Source: Chromatiales bacterium (GTDB lineage Bacteria; Pseudomonadota; Gammaproteobacteria; Steroidobacterales; GCA-2729495). Taken from it: DNA of 64,000 nt. The stretch covers positions 1 to 64,000 of the forward strand of contig NZCC01000023.1 in assembly GCA_002688175.1 (NCBI GenBank), written 5' to 3'. The translations under genes were made by a program, and so were the position numbers. Positions 47,537 to 54,651 of the stretch are shown piece by piece. Positions within the stretch are counted from its first letter, which is position 1, and each line of letters opens with the position of its first letter. The notes under the pieces were generated by a model that saw only the letters and a program-made list of their open reading frames with translations, was not told where the DNA came from and made no database searches.

Positions 47537-48202
47537 TTAATTTTGTTCTGCCCGCTTCTTCCGCCACACGTCTTTCTTGCGCTGTTGCGCACCTTCGAAA
47601 TATTCATCCCAGCCCGGTGCCACATCACGTTCGAATAAATCCTCGATATAGACCATCGCCGTTTTCGGTGATTCGGCCCAGTGTATGTATCGCCAGCCCG
47701 CATCGGTCTTGCGCAGCACGGCACTGACGCGGATGTTTTCGCCGATCGGATGAGCCGCAATAATCTTCATCTCAAAGTGCATATCCCAGACGGCAATCGC
47801 CAGGTCCGGTGCAATCAGTTTGACGTGAATGTTCGACATCTCCTCGCGAATCGCCTCAACAGCCGGATTCGGACGTGCAGGATCGAGATAGCCGCGTAAC
47901 CGGTCCCAGCCGATAAACCACTGCGCCTGTTCCTCGGCAAGATAGGTCGGGAACGGTTCGGCCGGATCCCACAATTCGAGCAGCGTAGAGAAATCCTGTG
48001 AATTCCAGCGGTTGGCAGTCTCGTGTATGACGGCCTGAACGTCAGCCTCGATGACCGGGTCAATATCGATCTTCGGCGGCGGGATGAAAACCTTGTGACC
48101 GCCGGCCTGCAACGGTGAAGAAATACCCAGCAGGGCGGTAAGCAGCAGTCCGGCCGGTAAAAATCTGACCAGGGTGATCCAGGAAAATGCTTTTATGTTC
48201 AT
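47537..48202 (-). CDS. Exported NTF2/SnoaL-like protein (paralogue)
   Basis: A 221-residue protein with signal peptide (LVRFLPAGLLLTALLGISSPLQAGG) and an NTF2-like domain: IEADVQAVIHETANRWNSQDFSTLLELWDPAEPFPTYLAEEQAQW in segments, then AVLRKTDAGWRYIHWAES. The central WDPAEPF, YLAEEQ and FRKTDAGWR-like motifs are shared with the protein at 32355-33029, so they are paralogues. Single gene on the minus strand, in a stretch without type A/B/C repeats. Confidence 0.72.
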   Translation of the reverse strand: MNIKAFSWITLVRFLPAGLLLTALLGISSPLQAGGHKVFIPPPKIDIDPVIEADVQAVIHETANRWNSQDFSTLLELWDPAEPFPTYLAEEQAQWFIGWDRLRGYLDPARPNPAVEAIREEMSNIHVKLIAPDLAIAVWDMHFEMKIIAAHPIGENIRVSAVLRKTDAGWRYIHWAESPKTAMVYIEDLFERDVAPGWDEYFEGAQQRKKDVWRKKRAEQN

Positions 48203-48307
48203 CGAATCTGACTCCTTGGAAAGTAGTGTGTTGTCGGCCTGTCATTATCGCCTGCCGCTGATCATGGCAGACAATCATCGGCACTGATATATAATTATTT
48301 GTAACTT

Positions 48308-48460
48308 ATGCAAGACCAACTCTGGATTGTAGCGCTGATTCTGGCCGGCTTTGTCTGCTATGTAGTGGGCAAGGTGATTGCGGCTATGAATAAGAGTAAG
48401 AAGCAGTGGGAGCAGGTCGACAAATCCAAGCTGAAGACCTGGGAAGACGATGAGGACTGA
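48308..48460 (+). CDS. Small single-pass membrane protein
   Basis: A 50-residue reading frame with one hydrophobic segment (QLWIVALILAGFVCYVVGKVI) followed by a basic then acidic tail ending WEDDED. The composition, a membrane helix followed by a Lys-rich flank, argues for a real inner-membrane miniprotein although no family is recognised. It precedes the NYN nuclease gene by 35 bp, with a type A repeat in the gap starting eight bases after the stop. Confidence 0.5.
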   Translation: MQDQLWIVALILAGFVCYVVGKVIAAMNKSKKQWEQVDKSKLKTWEDDED

Positions 48461-48467
48461 AGAAATT

Positions 48468-48480
48468 GGTGTCTGACACC
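48468..48480. repeat. Type A palindrome
   Basis: GGTGTCTGACACC with AAATT and AATTT flanks, between the miniprotein and the NYN gene. Confidence 0.92.
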
Positions 48481-48495
48481 AATTTCACCTGAGCC

Positions 48496-48984
48496 ATGAC
48501 CAGACCCGCCCCGGAAAAAATCAGCATCTTTGTCGACGTGCAGAATGTTTATTACACCTGCCGGCAGGCCTACAAGCGAAATTTCGACTACAACAAGTTC
48601 TGGGCACGGGTGACCGATGGTCGTGAGGTTGTGAGTGCGTTCGCTTATGCAACCGAACGTGGCGATGAAAAACAGGAGCAGTTCCAGAATATCCTGCGTG
48701 CGATTGGCTTTACGGTGCAGTTAAAGCCCGTGCTGAAACGTCTCGATGGATCAACCAAGGCCGATTGGGATGTAGGTATCGCGCTGGATGTTTACGAAGC
48801 GGCGCCCCATTGCGATAAGGTCGTACTGGTCTCCGGCGATGGTGATTTCACCGTCCTGCTGGAACGGATCGAACAACGTTTTAATACCCGCTCCGAAGTT
48901 TATGGCGTCGTACGGTTAACTGCCAATACGCTGATTAATGCCGCCAGTGATTTCTTTCCGATCGGGGAAACCCTGCTGCTGTAG
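48496..48984 (+). CDS. NYN-domain (LabA/DUF88-type) putative ribonuclease
   Basis: A 162-residue protein with the PIN-like NYN fold. The acidic metal-binding positions are FVDVQNVYY (Asp near residue 13), KADWDVGIALDVY and VLVSGDGDF. Members cleave RNA in a metal-dependent manner, and some affect gene expression globally. No nucleic-acid-binding extra domain is present. It lies between type A repeats. Confidence 0.85.
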   Translation: MTRPAPEKISIFVDVQNVYYTCRQAYKRNFDYNKFWARVTDGREVVSAFAYATERGDEKQEQFQNILRAIGFTVQLKPVLKRLDGSTKADWDVGIALDVYEAAPHCDKVVLVSGDGDFTVLLERIEQRFNTRSEVYGVVRLTANTLINAASDFFPIGETLLL

Positions 48985-49013
48985 TTCATTTGAAGGTGTT
49001 ACAGTAACTTACT

Positions 49014-49026
49014 GGTGTCTGACACC
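49014..49026. repeat. Type A palindrome
   Basis: GGTGTCTGACACC; a GTG inside it is in frame with the following deacetylase gene but the ATG at 49042 is the better start. Confidence 0.92.
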
Positions 49027-49041
49027 CTGCCTGACATAACA

Positions 49042-49971
49042 ATGACGAATAAAACCGGTTTTGCTTTCAGTGAACTGACCCTTAACTATCGGTCCTCTCC
49101 GCGGCACCCAGAAAGTCCCGAGCGGTTGCAGAAGTTGGTAGACCGGGCCACAGAGACCGGCATTCTTCAGGATACCGTGGACATTTCTTCCTACGGAGAT
49201 GCCGAACCCTTTTTATCCAGTATTCATAATGAAGAACATATTCAATCCATCCTTAGCGGGCAGACCCACGCGAGGGAGGCTGCACTGGAGGCACTTGGAT
49301 TGTCTTTGGGGTCAGTGCGGGATGTTTGCAGTGGAGAACTTAACAATGCTTTTTGCGCCGTTCGCCCCCCGGGGCATCACGCGCATAACCATGGCGCGAA
49401 CTACGATGCACTGGGAGCGGGCGAAGGGTTCTGTTTCTTTAATAACATCGCCATTGCGGCCCGCTATGCCCAGAGCTTGCCCGGTATTGCCCGGGTGATG
49501 ATTGTCGACTGGGATTATCATCATGGTAATGGCACGGAATGGGCTTTTTACCAGGACCCGTCGGTTTATTTTTTTTCCACACATGAATGGCAGGCTTATC
49601 CCGGCACCGGTAACCCGGAGCGTTTGGGAGCCGGCCCCGGAACGGGTTACAACCTGAATGTTCCCCTGGTTGCGGGTGCCGGGGATGAAGAGGCGATGCG
49701 TGCCTATGCTGAACAGGCGGCAGCGGCAGCGGATAAATTTAATCCTGACCTGATTCTGATCTCGGCAGGATTCGACAGCAGGGTGGATGATCCCCTGGGC
49801 ACTTTTCAGATTACCGATGCAGGCTTTAGCCGGCTGACCAGACTGATGATGGAGCTTGCCGACCACCATTGTGAGGGTCGGCTGGTGTCCTTTCTTGAGG
49901 GTGGTTATAACGAGAATGGCCTTGCTCTGGCCGCCTGTGCGCATCTGGAGATGCTAAAAAGTGGTGTCTGA
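49042..49971 (+). CDS. Histone deacetylase-family amidohydrolase
   Basis: About 309 residues from ATG 49042. The family's zinc and catalytic motifs are intact: RPPGHHAHNH, IVDWDYHHGNGT, ISAGFDSRVDDPLG and FLEGGYNENGL. Bacterial members are acetylpolyamine amidohydrolases or acetoin-utilisation-like deacetylases. The TGA stop lies within a degenerate type A repeat (49963-49975), which also encodes the last Gly-Val. Confidence 0.92.
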   Translation: MTNKTGFAFSELTLNYRSSPRHPESPERLQKLVDRATETGILQDTVDISSYGDAEPFLSSIHNEEHIQSILSGQTHAREAALEALGLSLGSVRDVCSGELNNAFCAVRPPGHHAHNHGANYDALGAGEGFCFFNNIAIAARYAQSLPGIARVMIVDWDYHHGNGTEWAFYQDPSVYFFSTHEWQAYPGTGNPERLGAGPGTGYNLNVPLVAGAGDEEAMRAYAEQAAAAADKFNPDLILISAGFDSRVDDPLGTFQITDAGFSRLTRLMMELADHHCEGRLVSFLEGGYNENGLALAACAHLEMLKSGV

Positions 49972-49975
49972 CGCC
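49963..49975. repeat. Type A variant supplying a stop codon
   Basis: GGTGTCTGACGCC; its TGA (49969-49971) ends the deacetylase gene. Confidence 0.8.
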
Positions 49976-50170
49976 CATTGCTCTTTCAATTTCGCAGTTA
50001 AGCAACCCTGGATATACGCAAGTAAAACGTATATTTCTTCAGTATTTTTACAGTCATGCGCAAGATCTTTATTGTTCCCTTAGCCATCAAGCCCTTCACA
50101 GTGCCATATGGGTAATATCGACGTTGACTTTTGCTTAGTTAACATAATCATTTAACTATTTTGTAGTATT

Positions 50171-50220
50171 GGTAGCGGGTATATTTTCGGATCAAGAAAA
50201 ATGAACTTGGCACCTTTTTT
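50171..50220. repeat. Degenerate type B inverted pair
   Basis: GGTAGCGGGTATATTTTC faces AAAATGAACTTGGCACCTTTTTT. It is the most decayed type B pair noticed, just before the ribosome site of the next gene. The rest of the 263-bp gap (49972-50234) is A/T-rich with no gene seen. Confidence 0.65.
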
Positions 50221-50234
50221 AAGGAAACCTCAAA

Positions 50235-51377
50235 ATGAACATTGCTCGCGCCTTGAACATCATTGCGATTTTTCTAACCTCACTGCTGTTCACAACAGCC
50301 GGCTGGGCCCAGGCTGACGCAAAACCGGACGTAGTCTCAGGCGCCAGTCCAGAAGGCCCGGCGATCGACAGCAGCAAGGAACTGCCGGTACGCCTGATTC
50401 CCAATATTCCGCCGGCCGGGGAAGGCTATTACGCACCGGATGACTATCATTTTATTGCGCAGGCTCGCGATCCCGATGCGCAGACCAATGGTGATGAACG
50501 GATCGGTGGCGCGCTGACCTATATTTTTACCGATGACGGTAAACTGACCCGGCGGATAAACCATCGCGGTCAGGATGCGTGCTCGTATTTTTTCCAGGAC
50601 CAGGAACGGGTGATCTGGACCTCGACCAAAGACAACATGGAGATGCCGCTCGGCGACTGGGCCAGCCAGGATAACTATCCGCAAGGTGCGGAATTGTACA
50701 GCTCCGACCTGTACGGCAATGACATCGTCCGGCTTACGAATAATAAATGGTACGACGCCGAGGTGACCATATCGCCAAACAATGAATGGATCGTCTGGGC
50801 CCGGCAGATCGACGGCAACATCAACCTGTGGCGCATGCGCTCGGATGGCACGGATGAAACGCAGATCACCTTCACCGAAGACTGGCAGCCGGGCGCTCCG
50901 TTCTACCTGGCCGACAACGAGACGATTATTTTCCAGGCCTGGCGAAACAGCGAGTATGGCAAGATCAAGCCGACACCGATGACCGTGTTCACCATCAAGT
51001 ACGACGGTACCGAACTGACCCAGCGTACTTTTAATCGCGACATGCAGTGGGGCCCGGCCCCGGCCGGTGACGGGCGTCACTATCTATTCACCCGAATGAT
51101 CGACGGCTATAACTTCGAGCTGTTCCTGGGTGATCTGGGTGGTGACGAACCGCGCCGCCTCACCTATAACACCGGTTTTGATGGCATGAAGTCGCTGTCA
51201 AAAGACAGTACCAAGATGATGTTCAACCGGACCGCCTACAAAGATGATCCCACGCTCTATATTCATGTGATGGACTTGTCATCGCTGAATCTTGGTCCGG
51301 AGTATTTCAAGGGTATTCCCGATACCCCGGTGCCGGAAGGCGCCGTGCTGGTTACTGATTTCACAGTTGGGAAGTAG
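50235..51377 (+). CDS. Exported TolB-like WD40/PD40 beta-propeller protein
   Basis: A 380-residue protein with signal peptide (ALNIIAIFLTSLLFTTAGWAQ) and six or so PD40-type blades (ELYSSDLYGNDIVRLTNN, NLWRMRSDGTDETQITF, ELFLGDLGGDEPRRLTYN). AAGGAAA precedes the ATG. Such propellers resemble TolB and act as periplasmic scaffolds or binding proteins. No Tol or other partner genes nearby. Complete and isolated. Confidence 0.78.
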   Translation: MNIARALNIIAIFLTSLLFTTAGWAQADAKPDVVSGASPEGPAIDSSKELPVRLIPNIPPAGEGYYAPDDYHFIAQARDPDAQTNGDERIGGALTYIFTDDGKLTRRINHRGQDACSYFFQDQERVIWTSTKDNMEMPLGDWASQDNYPQGAELYSSDLYGNDIVRLTNNKWYDAEVTISPNNEWIVWARQIDGNINLWRMRSDGTDETQITFTEDWQPGAPFYLADNETIIFQAWRNSEYGKIKPTPMTVFTIKYDGTELTQRTFNRDMQWGPAPAGDGRHYLFTRMIDGYNFELFLGDLGGDEPRRLTYNTGFDGMKSLSKDSTKMMFNRTAYKDDPTLYIHVMDLSSLNLGPEYFKGIPDTPVPEGAVLVTDFTVGK

Positions 51378-51391
51378 AAGAAGCGTTAATT

Positions 51392-51425
51392 GGTGTCTGA
51401 CACCCATTAACGGACACCCATTAAC
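51392..51425. repeat. Type A palindrome plus half copy
   Basis: GGTGTCTGACACC (51392-51404) lies between GCGTTAATT and CATTAACG, followed by a half copy GGACACCCATTAACG. The flanks are themselves complementary, extending the palindrome. Confidence 0.88.
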
Positions 51426-51439
51426 GCAGGGATGACCTT

Positions 51440-51985
51440 ATGTGGCTGCTGATTCTCGGTTTCGTGCTGTTCCTGGGCGCGCACCTGTCGCCGGGCGTTC
51501 TGGGTCTGCGTGAGCAACTTGTGGCCCGGCTGGGTGAAGGGCGTTTCCTGGGAGTTTACATTGGCACCTCGGTTACCGGCATGGTCTGTATTATTGCCGG
51601 CAAGGCGATTGCACCGGAAATCGAACTATGGGAGCCACCGGACTGGGGGGCCAAAGTCACGCTGCTGTTTGTTGCGGTGGGCTTTATCCTGATGGCGGCA
51701 CTGCTGTTGCCGACCAATATTCGCCGCTTTACACGCCACCCGATGTTATGGGGTATGACCGCGTGGGCTGCCGGACATCTGCTGGCCAACGGGGACCTGG
51801 CTTCGATGATTCTGTTCGGCGGGTTTGGCGGGTTTGCGTTGATCAGTATCCGATCGCTGACTCGCCGTGGTGCCCGGAAGTCAACCGTGAAGGTCCCGTT
51901 ATGGCGGGATGCCGTTGTGCTGGCAGCGGGGCTTGGTGCCTGGGTCGTGATGTTGCGGTCACATTCATTTTTGTTCGGGACGTGA
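51440..51985 (+). CDS. NnrU-family membrane protein
   Basis: A 181-residue integral membrane protein with five or six hydrophobic segments. The diagnostic region is IRRFTRHPMLWGMTAWAAGHLLANGDLASMILFGGFGGFAL in overlapping pieces, with the conserved RHP and H-L-x-NGD motifs of the NnrU family. NnrU was named from nitrite/nitric-oxide reductase loci, but most members, including this one, are not near denitrification genes. Likely function unknown. Confidence 0.87.
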   Translation: MWLLILGFVLFLGAHLSPGVLGLREQLVARLGEGRFLGVYIGTSVTGMVCIIAGKAIAPEIELWEPPDWGAKVTLLFVAVGFILMAALLLPTNIRRFTRHPMLWGMTAWAAGHLLANGDLASMILFGGFGGFALISIRSLTRRGARKSTVKVPLWRDAVVLAAGLGAWVVMLRSHSFLFGT

Positions 51986-51998
51986 AACCTTATAGCTC

Positions 51999-52021
51999 AA
52001 AAATAAACCCGGTACCTTTTT
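51999..52021. repeat. Type B (reverse), last repeat in the window
   Basis: AAAAATAAACCCGGTACCTTTTT lies between the convergent NnrU and EamA genes. I found no further A, B or C copies from here to 64000. Confidence 0.88.
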
Positions 52022-52022
52022 C

Positions 52023-52907
52023 TTAATTACGCGAACCAAGATAAATGGCAACCAGCGCAATCGCAGCGCCGGCCGCTTCCATAACCGTCAGCACACGCCC
52101 GAACCACAACACTTCCCACAGGTAACTCAGGGCGGGTTGCAGCAGCAGCGCAAGGCCGGCTTCGGTGGCTGTGACTCTGGGCAGACTGGCCGCAATGAGC
52201 AGCCAGCCGATGCAGTGCGACAATATTCCGTAGGCGAATAACCAGCCGACATCGGCCAGGGTTGGAATCACCAGTGATTCACCTTCTATGCCGGCACTGA
52301 TCCCAAGCAGTAAGGCGGTAGCCAGCGACACGATCGCCACTTCGCGGGTCGGCATTCTATGGCTGGACAATGAACGTGCCGTGCGCAGGCTGAGCAGGTA
52401 TCCGGTGTACGCCATCGCCGTCAGCAATCCCAGGCCGATGCCGATGCGATAACCTGCGGTCAGTGTCTGCCATTCAAAACCGACCAGCAGCGCAAGTCCC
52501 ATGATGGCCAGTGGCACCGCAACCAGTTGTATGGGTCGTGGCTTCTGGGCAAGAAATAAAACTCCGGCCAGCATCATGAAAAATACCTGGAAGTTGGCCA
52601 GCAGGGTGGCCAGACCGGGGCCTACGTAATTAATGCTTCGATGCCAGAGCCACAGGTCCAGCGCAAAAAACAATGCAGCGGCTAATAGCATGATGAGGAC
52701 TCGGCGCGACAAGTCGAGCCGGCGGCGGGTGACCACGAGGAACATGGCCAGAGCAGCGCCACCGATCAGGACCCGGTAGAACCCGCTGACTGTCGGCGGT
52801 ACCGAGACCAGCCTGACCCATACGGGTGACAGGCTGATCAGTGCGGCACCCATGAACAGCAATATATGGGGTCGAACCGAGTTTGCTGTATGAGAATCTT
52901 CAGCCAC
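52023..52907 (-). CDS. EamA-family (DMT superfamily) transporter
   Basis: A 294-residue protein with ten membrane segments in two EamA repeats and a GTG start. Landmarks are LLFMGAALISLSPVWVRL at the start of the first repeat and LFAYGILSHCIGWLLIAASLPRVTATEAGLALLLQP in the second. It exports or imports a small metabolite; substrate unknown. Its leader contains a strong intrinsic terminator 89 nt before the start and possible upstream RNA structure, so it may be regulated by attenuation. Confidence 0.85.
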   Translation of the reverse strand: MAEDSHTANSVRPHILLFMGAALISLSPVWVRLVSVPPTVSGFYRVLIGGAALAMFLVVTRRRLDLSRRVLIMLLAAALFFALDLWLWHRSINYVGPGLATLLANFQVFFMMLAGVLFLAQKPRPIQLVAVPLAIMGLALLVGFEWQTLTAGYRIGIGLGLLTAMAYTGYLLSLRTARSLSSHRMPTREVAIVSLATALLLGISAGIEGESLVIPTLADVGWLFAYGILSHCIGWLLIAASLPRVTATEAGLALLLQPALSYLWEVLWFGRVLTVMEAAGAAIALVAIYLGSRN

Positions 52908-52995
52908 GGCAGTGATGATAACCGGATTGAAACGGGGCAGGACTTATTGCGGTTCCGGAAACCAACCCGGATCCTTTGTTGGCAGTCTCATGGGC

Positions 52996-53026
52996 AAAAA
53001 AAACCCGGCCATACGGCCGGGTTTTT
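52996..53026. terminator. Intrinsic terminator (works in both directions)
   Basis: Stem CCCGGCC (53004-53010) / GGCCGGG (53015-53021) with an ATAC loop, flanked by eight A on the left and five T on the right. On the minus strand the hairpin is followed by U8. It is the most convincing classical terminator in the window. Confidence 0.88.
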
Positions 53027-53180
53027 CAGCTATGGAGGTAGCTTCAATGGAGAGCCAAGTCTCCCTGCGATCATTTTTGCAGAAGAACGCCTTTGCCGTG
53101 CACACTTATTCATACACGAACAATGGTTTGACTCTCCTTCCTACGACTTAGCGATGTGCGTCATCGGTTTAGTCGATAGC
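53003..53180 (-). ncRNA. Candidate small RNA or regulated leader with CCUCC loop
   Basis: On the minus strand an extended -10 (TGCTATATT, complement of 53187-53195) would start a transcript near 53180 that ends at the intrinsic terminator. The RNA would contain hairpins GGAG-ACTTGGCT-CTCC and AGCTA-CCTCCA-TAGCT, the second showing an anti-Shine-Dalgarno CCUCC in its loop. It could be a free small RNA or the 5' leader of the EamA gene at 52907. No known family is recognised. The rest of the 53181-53530 gap holds no gene I can support. Confidence 0.4.
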
Positions 53181-53530
53181 ACCATAAATATAGCACAGTT
53201 TAAAAATTTGGCCTGATTTTTCACTGCATAATATTCGGGATTTTTTATGTTAAATGATCAACTGGCCGCACTGTGGATTCATGATCGAGCAGTACCAGCA
53301 AGAGTTGACCCCTATGGCGTCTGTTGGTAGCGCTCCCCGGTGGGACAAAACCGGGTTCCCGGATAAATGGTCAGCTTTTGTTCGCGTCAGAATGTCGCTC
53401 ACATTTTGCTGCTATGGACTGCACCCGGCAGAAGATGTTGCGATTGTGCACTTGTTTGACTTTTAGTTTAATAATTAGTCAGCAGCACAGTGGTTTTGGC
53501 AATTATTTCCGGCATAAGGAATTTTTGATC

Positions 53531-54268
53531 ATGAATAAGACAACTTTTACGTGCAGTTCATTCGGGCATGGATTATTCCGCACATTACTTGTGCTGGTTT
53601 TAACTTTAGGCATGCCGCAAATATTTGCCGAGGAGGATCATTCTCAGCATCAGGGTCATCAGCACCAGATGACACCGGAACAGTTTGTCGAATTGCGTGA
53701 AAAGATAGAAATTTATCGTGGCTTCACAGACCAACAGATTATCGACAGCATGTCACGGATGCGCAATCTTGGTGGCATGATCAGTGATGCCGGTGTAGTT
53801 GGGGATGTTGGTATCCTGGCTCTGGCGCATGGATATACAGACAAAGGAAATGCACAGTGGCTGGAAAAATTTTCAGCCATTTCTCGTGAATATCCGACCG
53901 GCTATGGTTTGGGTATGGCCATGATGTCAGCAGATCATATTCAAAAAGCTCTTGATGGGTTGGAGGCAGCAGGTGCCAGAAAAATTCTTGTCCTGCGCAC
54001 GGAAATGGGTGACACGAATTCCCTTAACTATCAATGGCAATATATTTTTGGTCATCGCGACGTTTCATCTTACTTATCAGTAACACGGGTAACGAGCAAT
54101 GCTGAAATTATTTGGGGACCGTCACCCACGGCGCACCCCATAATGGGTGAAATAATGCTTGAGCATGCTCAACAGCTGAGTACTGATCCTGCCAACGAGA
54201 TGGTTATTATCATGGGTCACGGTGCGATGACGGCAAAAGAAAATGAAATGAAATGGATCTGGAGGTAA
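53531..54268 (+). CDS. Exported CbiX-like chelatase-fold protein, 5' part
   Basis: A 245-residue segment with signal peptide (LFRTLLVLVLTLGMPQIFAEE), then a His-rich mature start (DHSQHQGHQHQM) and a CbiX/SirB-like chelatase region: GVVGDVGILALAHGYTDKG, ILVLRTEMGD, and EMVIIMGHGAMTAKENE with the metal-binding GHG. The frame then stops at 54266 after KWIWR. The remainder of the domain continues in another frame from 54253, so a one-base frameshift near 54250 is likely. An exported chelatase-like protein with His-rich sequence suggests metal sensing or delivery rather than cobalamin synthesis. Confidence 0.68.
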   Translation: MNKTTFTCSSFGHGLFRTLLVLVLTLGMPQIFAEEDHSQHQGHQHQMTPEQFVELREKIEIYRGFTDQQIIDSMSRMRNLGGMISDAGVVGDVGILALAHGYTDKGNAQWLEKFSAISREYPTGYGLGMAMMSADHIQKALDGLEAAGARKILVLRTEMGDTNSLNYQWQYIFGHRDVSSYLSVTRVTSNAEIIWGPSPTAHPIMGEIMLEHAQQLSTDPANEMVIIMGHGAMTAKENEMKWIWR

Positions 54269-54579
54269 TGGCAAAGCATGCCAGGGCGATTAAAAAAGGA
54301 GGCGGCTTCAGGGAAGTTAAGCGCTGGAATGTTCAGGATGATTTACCGCCAGAGCAAAGAGCAGTCAATGTGGCGAAGGTCAGAGATTGGATTAAGGTTG
54401 CGCAGGACCAGGGAATGAGCGTTATCGTTGTAACCAATGCGCTGACTCAAAGCGGCATTATGGGGCGGCTCAAGAATGATGTGAGCGGCACGGGTGTGAA
54501 ATTTAACGATACAGGGCTGATGCAGAATTCGCGTTTTTCAGATTGGATCAGGGCCGCAGTTAAAGAGAATTTATCCTGA
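54253..54579 (+). CDS. CbiX-like protein, 3' part (after frameshift, or coupled second gene)
   Basis: A 108-residue segment that completes the CbiX fold: DLEVMAKHARAI, VKRWNVQDDLPPEQR, VRDWIKVAQDQGMSVIVVTNAL, then KFNDTGLMQNSRFSDWIRAAV. It overlaps the upstream frame by 16 bases. Adding one A in the run near 54245-54252 would join the two into about 349 residues. The alternative is two coupled proteins. No slippery heptamer is evident to support programmed frameshifting. Confidence 0.65.
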   Translation: MDLEVMAKHARAIKKGGGFREVKRWNVQDDLPPEQRAVNVAKVRDWIKVAQDQGMSVIVVTNALTQSGIMGRLKNDVSGTGVKFNDTGLMQNSRFSDWIRAAVKENLS

Positions 54580-54651
54580 AAAATGTGGCTAGATTTATGT
54601 GATCACCGCAAGTGATTTCACAACGCCTGTTGGCCGTTTACGTCTGTTGGT

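Noticed and set aside
1..52021. Type A palindromes as integron attC sites separating gene cassettes
   Set aside because: The cores are far shorter than attC sites, lack recognisable GTTRRRY/RYYYAAC simple-site boxes, and the genes face both directions with large gene sizes; no integrase is present.
52915..53160. Known riboswitch classes (TPP, SAM-I, preQ1, glycine, lysine, cobalamin, FMN, fluoride) in the EamA leader
   Set aside because: None of the conserved core motifs of these classes could be matched by eye, apart from isolated short coincidences.
53254..53466. A 70-codon open frame before the CbiX-like gene
   Set aside because: No family resemblance, no ribosome site, Cys/Trp-rich random composition, and it overlaps a likely leader region.
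54240..54270. Programmed ribosomal frameshift in the CbiX-like gene
   Set aside because: There is no X-XXY-YYZ slippery heptamer or obvious downstream pseudoknot; an indel or a simple overlap is the more economical reading.
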